Shown in pieces: positions 9,372 to 12,570 of a stretch of DNA of 12,570 nucleotides. Made by a program: the position numbers and the translations under genes. The stretch's first letter is position 1, and every line of letters begins with the position of its first letter. The notes under the pieces are model-generated. The model was given only the letters and a program-made list of their open reading frames with translations. It was not told the DNA's origin and did not search any database. This stretch comes from Anaerolineae bacterium (GTDB lineage: Bacteria > Chloroflexota > Anaerolineae > JAFGEY01): contig JAFGIE010000237.1 of NCBI GenBank assembly GCA_016929775.1, positions 1 through 12,570 of the forward strand. Direction: 5' to 3'.

Positions 9372-11003
9372 CTATGCCAGGTCCTCGGCCCAGTAGTACT
9401 GGTCCAGGAGGTGAACCAGGTTGCGCGGGTTGTCGGCGAGCAGCTCGCCGAACGTGATCGCACGGACCTCGCGTGCGCGCCCGGGCGCAGCCTCGTGGTA
9501 GGACGCGCGGCGTGCCTCGCCCTCGGTCGGAAAGGCGATCCACTGCCCGTGGTCGTCGCGAAAGGCGTACAGCCTGCCCCCCGGCGCCGCGTGCGCCTCC
9601 GCGCACCCCTCGCGGAAGGGACGCAGGCGCGCCTCCGATGCGCCGTGCTCCTGCAGAAACGCGATCCACGCCTGGCGCATGCGGTCGGCGACTGCCGGGT
9701 GCGCGGCGATCACGTTGTGCGCCTGCACCGGGTCGGTGGGCAGGTGGTACAGCTCGGAGGGCAGTCCCTGGGGCGCACAGATGTAGGCCCACTCGCTATC
9801 GGTGATAGTGGCAGGCTCGACGATCCGATCGGAACCGACCCAACCGTCAAATGCCGCCCCCTCGACGGCAGTGTAGGTCGGGTCGCCGGACTGGGAAGGG
9901 AAGCGGTTGGAGAAGGCGCACGCGTGGATCGCGTCGCACGCGCCGGTGACGAGGGGCCAGAAGGACCTACCCTCGACATCTGCAGGCACGGGTGCGCCCA
10001 TGAACTCCAAGATCGAGGGGACGAGGTCGGGGGGCTGCACGATGCCCTGGATCCGCTGCCCGGCGCCCAGTCCATCGGGGTGGTAGACGAGCAGCGGGAT
10101 CCGCGTCGTGACCTCGTAGAGGCGACCGAATTCGGCGCCTGGCTTGCCCTGCAGGTCGTGCTCGCCGAACAGGTGCCCGTGATCGGTCGTCCACAAGATC
10201 AGCGTGTTCTCGAACAGGCCCAGTCGCTCCACCAGGTCGAGCAGGTATCCGATCCAGCGGTCGACCAGTGTGACTTGCCCTGCGTACAGGGCGCGCACGT
10301 TCTCGTGCTCCTGCTCGGTCATGTACGTCGGGCGCCCGTACTGGGGATAGGTCAGCTGGTCCCCGTCGTAGCCGGGCTGTGCATAGCGCGCATAGTCGTA
10401 CCACGGGCAGTCAAAGGGCTCGTGGGGATCCCACATGTCGACGTACAGGTAAAAGGAGGGCTGGCGATGGTTCGTCTCGAGCCAATCCATTGCCATCGAC
10501 AGGGTGCGCGCGGCGCAGAACTCGCGCTCGTAGCGCCGCGCATAGTGGTTGCGCAGGTAGGTCACGAGGCTGCCCACGTTCTTGATCTTGTGTGGCTGCG
10601 CCGGGATCCGGATCGGCAGCGTGGGATCGGTGATCCAGGGATCCCCCTTTTGCCCGTGGCAAAAGTCGATCCCGCCAAAGCCCCGCGTGTAGTTATAGTC
10701 GTGCATGGCAAGCATGGGCGTGTCCCAGATCATTTCGGTGTGGACGCCTCGGCGCGCGAGGAGCTGAGCCAGGGTTACGTCCCCGCGGGCGAGGGGCTGC
10801 CACCCGCGCTGCGGGAACCCGTAGCGCCCGACGCACATGTCCCAGCGATTGGGCACGGTGGGATAGGAGGCGACGTAGTAGCGGTCAAAGACCGCCGATC
10901 GCGCGGCAAAGCGGTCGAGGTTCGGGGTGTGGATCCAGGTGTTGCCGTAACAGCCGAGGTGATCGCGGCGGAAGGTGTCGTTGACGATCTGGATCACATT
11001 CAC
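9372..11003 (-). CDS. Sulfatase/alkaline-phosphatase-fold hydrolase with Thr at the nucleophile position
   Basis: The 543-residue product has the sulfatase fold signatures: IVNDTFRRDHLGCYGN (6-21, metal ligand D9), TPNLDRFA (26-33), WDPHEPF (191-197) and TTDHGHLFGEH..GK (272-287, D274/H275). At the position of the modified residue, where sulfatases have C/S-x-P-x-R, it has T49-V-P-N-R53. Thr cannot become formylglycine, so this is unlikely to be a normal sulfatase. Phosphodiesterases of the same superfamily (nucleotide pyrophosphatase type) use Thr directly, which makes a phosphoester or phosphonate ester hydrolase plausible. No signal peptide is present; it is probably cytoplasmic. The GTG start is set by GGAGG 6 bases upstream; the frame stays open 74 codons further but that part overlaps the URO-D-fold gene. 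It follows the URO-D-fold gene after 94 bases and is coupled to the cyclotransferase gene. Confidence 0.92.
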   Translation of the reverse strand: MNVIQIVNDTFRRDHLGCYGNTWIHTPNLDRFAARSAVFDRYYVASYPTVPNRWDMCVGRYGFPQRGWQPLARGDVTLAQLLARRGVHTEMIWDTPMLAMHDYNYTRGFGGIDFCHGQKGDPWITDPTLPIRIPAQPHKIKNVGSLVTYLRNHYARRYEREFCAARTLSMAMDWLETNHRQPSFYLYVDMWDPHEPFDCPWYDYARYAQPGYDGDQLTYPQYGRPTYMTEQEHENVRALYAGQVTLVDRWIGYLLDLVERLGLFENTLILWTTDHGHLFGEHDLQGKPGAEFGRLYEVTTRIPLLVYHPDGLGAGQRIQGIVQPPDLVPSILEFMGAPVPADVEGRSFWPLVTGACDAIHACAFSNRFPSQSGDPTYTAVEGAAFDGWVGSDRIVEPATITDSEWAYICAPQGLPSELYHLPTDPVQAHNVIAAHPAVADRMRQAWIAFLQEHGASEARLRPFREGCAEAHAAPGGRLYAFRDDHGQWIAFPTEGEARRASYHEAAPGRAREVRAITFGELLADNPRNLVHLLDQYYWAEDLA

Positions 11004-11009
11004 GGTCGG

Positions 11010-11014
11010 CCTCC
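11010..11014 (-). promoter_or_regulatory. Ribosome site fixing the GTG start of the sulfatase-fold gene
   Basis: GGAGG on the minus strand lies 6 bases before GTG (11003-11001). It places the start directly before NVIQIVND, the normal N-terminal strand of the family, and excludes the 74-codon extension into the upstream gene. Confidence 0.75.
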
Positions 11015-11040
11015 ACGGTCTGCCAGGATAGGCTGTACTT

Positions 11041-11078
11041 GCACGCTCGGCAGGGCGTGCGCCATCCACGAGCACGCC
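11041..11078 (-). other. Two mutually exclusive hairpins between the URO-D-fold and sulfatase-fold genes
   Basis: In the transcript, GGCGTGC (plus 11078-11072) can pair with GCACGCC (plus 11060-11054) in a 7-bp stem with an 11-base loop. Most of that middle arm (GCACGC, 11060-11055) can instead pair with GCGTGC (11046-11041) in a 6-bp stem with an 8-base loop. This is the largest gap of the operon (94 bases). No U-run follows, so simple termination is not indicated; a role in mRNA processing or in graded expression of the downstream genes is possible. Confidence 0.45.
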
Positions 11079-11097
11079 AAGACGCAGGTGCGCCCGG

Positions 11098-12372
11098 TCA
11101 CCGGATCGGGTAGCGCCCGTACGCGCGCACGGCGTCAAACATCGCCAGCACGTTCTCGATCGGCGTCTGCGGCTGGACGTTGTGCACGGGGTTAAAGACA
11201 TATCCACCCCCGGGGCCGAAGGCACGCAGCCGCGCGCGGACCTCGGCTCGGACGGCGTCGGGTGTGCCGAAGGGCAGCGTGTGCTGGGTGTCGATGCCGC
11301 CGCCCCAAAAGACGATCCGATCGCCGAACCGCTGCTTGAGCAGCTCCGGGCGCATGTGCGCCGCCGAGCACTGCACCGGGTTGAGCACGTCGAACCCGGC
11401 GTCGATGAACTCGTCGATCAAGGCGCTCACGGATCCACAGGTGTGGATAAAGGTCCTCCAACTGGTATGGGCATGGATCCAGTCGTTGAGCCGCTTGTGA
11501 AACGGTTTGTACAGCGCGCGGTAGGTCTCGGTCGAGAGAAAGGGCCCGCCCTGTGCGCCGAAATCGGTGCCCGTCAGGTAGACGACGCTGACCCGCTCGC
11601 CGACGACCTCGTAGATCCGCGCCAGGTTTGCCAGGGCGATCGCGCACTGCCGGTCGAAGACCTGGTAGATGTAGTCGCGGCGCGTGAGGGTACTGACGTA
11701 CCACTCGGCGACGTCGCGAATCCCCTTCGGGTGGCGCAGCCAGGGCGCCGGCACAGCGGCGATGTCGCCAAACGCGGTGCCCGGGAACTTGGCCATGATC
11801 GCGCGATCGGTTCCATCGTACAGCGCTGCCGCACGCTCGCCCAGGTACGCCAGGTCGGCGTCCGAGATGGGGCCGAATTCCTCTAGGTTGTCCGCCACCT
11901 GGAGGCGTGCGTCGTCGACCGGCTCCTGGCGGATGATGGCGTCAAAGTACCATCCGCCTGCTGGCATGCGCCCGCTCGGCGGCAGCGAGGTATCTCCCTC
12001 GGGGTACTGCAACAGGTCGCCGTTGGGCTCGAGGCGCGTGTTGAAGCCGCGCGGGACCAGCACCGGCGTGCCGTCAAAGGTCGTCCATTCGACCCATCCC
12101 TCGGCCCGGTAGCCGAACATGGTCTGTGTCCCCGCCAGGCGCACGACGTCGATGTCCAATGCCTCGATCAGGTCGGGGCCGACCTCGCCGAGCATGAGGT
12201 AGGGGCGGATCACCTTGACCGGCGTCCCCGCGGGATCCAGGCCCAGGGCCTGCCGCAGCCGGTAGACTATGCTGACGTGCATGCCGGTCACGCTGCTGCT
12301 GCCCAGGTCGACCGGCACGCGGTCTGGTTCCCGGTGGTGCAACGCCACCGCGACGCGCTCTCGTCCGTTCAT
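11098..12372 (-). CDS. Uroporphyrinogen decarboxylase-fold protein (URO-D/MtaA-like), not true HemE
   Basis: This 424-residue protein starts MNGRERVAVALHHREPDRVP, the standard N-terminus of the URO-D-like superfamily, which includes heme-pathway HemE and zinc methyltransferases such as MtaA/MtbA acting on cobamides. It is longer than HemE (about 340-360). The HemE substrate-binding Arg loop is absent (PVDLGSSSVTG, 20-30). The zinc methyltransferase pair is present as H310-T-C312 in FIHTCGSV; the third Cys expected near the GGGYVFNPVHN block (388-398) is not there, though H397 could substitute. The C-terminal blocks FDVLNPVQ (327-334) and FWGGGIDTQHTLPFGTP (355-371) are typical of the large, mostly uncharacterised environmental branch. 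Possible roles are methyl transfer or decarboxylation of a pathway compound. No obvious ribosome site precedes the ATG. It is the first gene of the operon, about 70 bases from the predicted transcript start. Confidence 0.88.
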   Translation of the reverse strand: MNGRERVAVALHHREPDRVPVDLGSSSVTGMHVSIVYRLRQALGLDPAGTPVKVIRPYLMLGEVGPDLIEALDIDVVRLAGTQTMFGYRAEGWVEWTTFDGTPVLVPRGFNTRLEPNGDLLQYPEGDTSLPPSGRMPAGGWYFDAIIRQEPVDDARLQVADNLEEFGPISDADLAYLGERAAALYDGTDRAIMAKFPGTAFGDIAAVPAPWLRHPKGIRDVAEWYVSTLTRRDYIYQVFDRQCAIALANLARIYEVVGERVSVVYLTGTDFGAQGGPFLSTETYRALYKPFHKRLNDWIHAHTSWRTFIHTCGSVSALIDEFIDAGFDVLNPVQCSAAHMRPELLKQRFGDRIVFWGGGIDTQHTLPFGTPDAVRAEVRARLRAFGPGGGYVFNPVHNVQPQTPIENVLAMFDAVRAYGRYPIR

Positions 12373-12449
12373 ACGCGTTCTGTCCAGTGCCCGTGGCTGA
12401 AGGGCTGTCGCGCGGGTGACACGCTCGCGCTCCGACGTGATGCGGGTGC

Positions 12450-12478
12450 ATTGTAGCGGATCATGTACGGGCGGTCAA
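12450..12478 (-). promoter_or_regulatory. Sigma70-type promoter of the eight-gene operon
   Basis: On the minus strand TTGACC (plus 12473-12478) and TACAAT (plus 12450-12455) are 17 bases apart, the same hexamers and spacing as at 1031-1059. Transcription would start near 12443 and run through genes 12372 to 2614. Confidence 0.75.
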
Positions 12479-12493
12479 ACCTGATCGCGTGGA

Positions 12494-12522
12494 TTGGCCT
12501 TCCGTGTCAAGATCGCTATAAT
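12494..12522 (+). promoter_or_regulatory. Sigma70-type promoter of the right-edge gene
   Basis: TTGGCC (12494-12499) and a perfect TATAAT (12517-12522) are 17 bases apart. Its -35 box is 15 bases from the -35 box of the operon promoter, so the two are back to back and could share a regulator. A tandem 7-base repeat, ATCGTTG twice (12521-12534), overlaps the -10 end and covers the likely transcript start. Confidence 0.75.
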
Positions 12523-12566
12523 CGTTGATCGTTGGGCGAGGCATAGCAGTGGTGGAGGAGGGGGCG

Positions 12567-12570
12567 ATGC
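12567..12570 (+). CDS. Start of an unidentified gene running off the right edge
   Basis: An ATG at 12567 follows AGGAGG (12556-12561) by 5 bases and lies about 45 bases after the TATAAT promoter. Only the start codon is inside the window, so the product cannot be stated. It shares a divergent promoter region with the operon, a common place for a regulator of the operon, but that is only inference from position. Confidence 0.6.

Noticed and set aside
9411..11195. 594-codon plus-strand open frame opposite the sulfatase-fold gene
   Set aside because: It mirrors a strongly coding minus-strand gene in GC-rich DNA, has low-complexity Arg/Val/Asp-rich content and no recognisable domain.
11004..11225. 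74-residue N-terminal extension of the sulfatase-fold protein
   Set aside because: It overlaps the 3' end of the URO-D-fold gene, and the family N-terminus begins right after the GTG at 11003.

Overview
The window is GC-rich bacterial DNA with tightly packed genes, strong GGAGG-type ribosome sites and sigma70-like promoters with 17-base spacers. The gene types (a ferredoxin-tailed aldo/keto reductase, a URO-D-fold protein, enolase-superfamily and creatininase-family enzymes, and an exported protein with a Pro/Thr-rich linker) would suit a Chloroflexota or similar environmental lineage. That assignment is inference; no ribosomal or other marker gene is present to prove it.

Layout. (1) 1-986, minus: 3'-truncated aldo/keto-reductase-fold protein with a C-terminal [4Fe-4S] motif, driven by its own promoter at 1031-1059. 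(2) 987-1469: a divergent intergenic region holding a good plus-strand promoter, a leader hairpin and a possible 17-codon leader ORF whose stop overlaps the next start. (3) 1470-2636, plus: tgt, tRNA-guanine transglycosylase, the only housekeeping gene recognised with near certainty. (4) 2614-12372, minus: eight co-directional genes with gaps of 11-94 bases, probably one operon from a promoter at 12450-12478. In transcription order they are: URO-D-fold protein, sulfatase/alkaline-phosphatase-fold hydrolase, exported glutaminyl cyclase-like propeller, creatininase-family amidohydrolase, diaminopentanoate-dehydrogenase/DapB-like oxidoreductase, mandelate-racemase-type enolase-superfamily enzyme, neutral-ceramidase-family hydrolase, and MFS transporter. 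(5) 12373-12570: a divergent promoter region and the first codon of a plus-strand gene that leaves the window.

The eight-gene block is the item of interest. It combines two putative amide hydrolases, an NAD(P)-linked amino-acid-dehydrogenase-like enzyme, a racemase/dehydratase-type enzyme, a metallo-hydrolase with Thr instead of Cys/Ser at the nucleophile position, a possible one-carbon or decarboxylase-fold protein and a transporter. It reads like an uncharacterised catabolic pathway for an imported small molecule with amide or amine groups, possibly also phosphate or sulfate esters. I cannot name the substrate. Most cytoplasmic members carry departures from the classical active-site pattern of their families, so automated product names should not be taken literally.

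No tRNA, rRNA, CRISPR array, insertion sequence or phage gene was seen.
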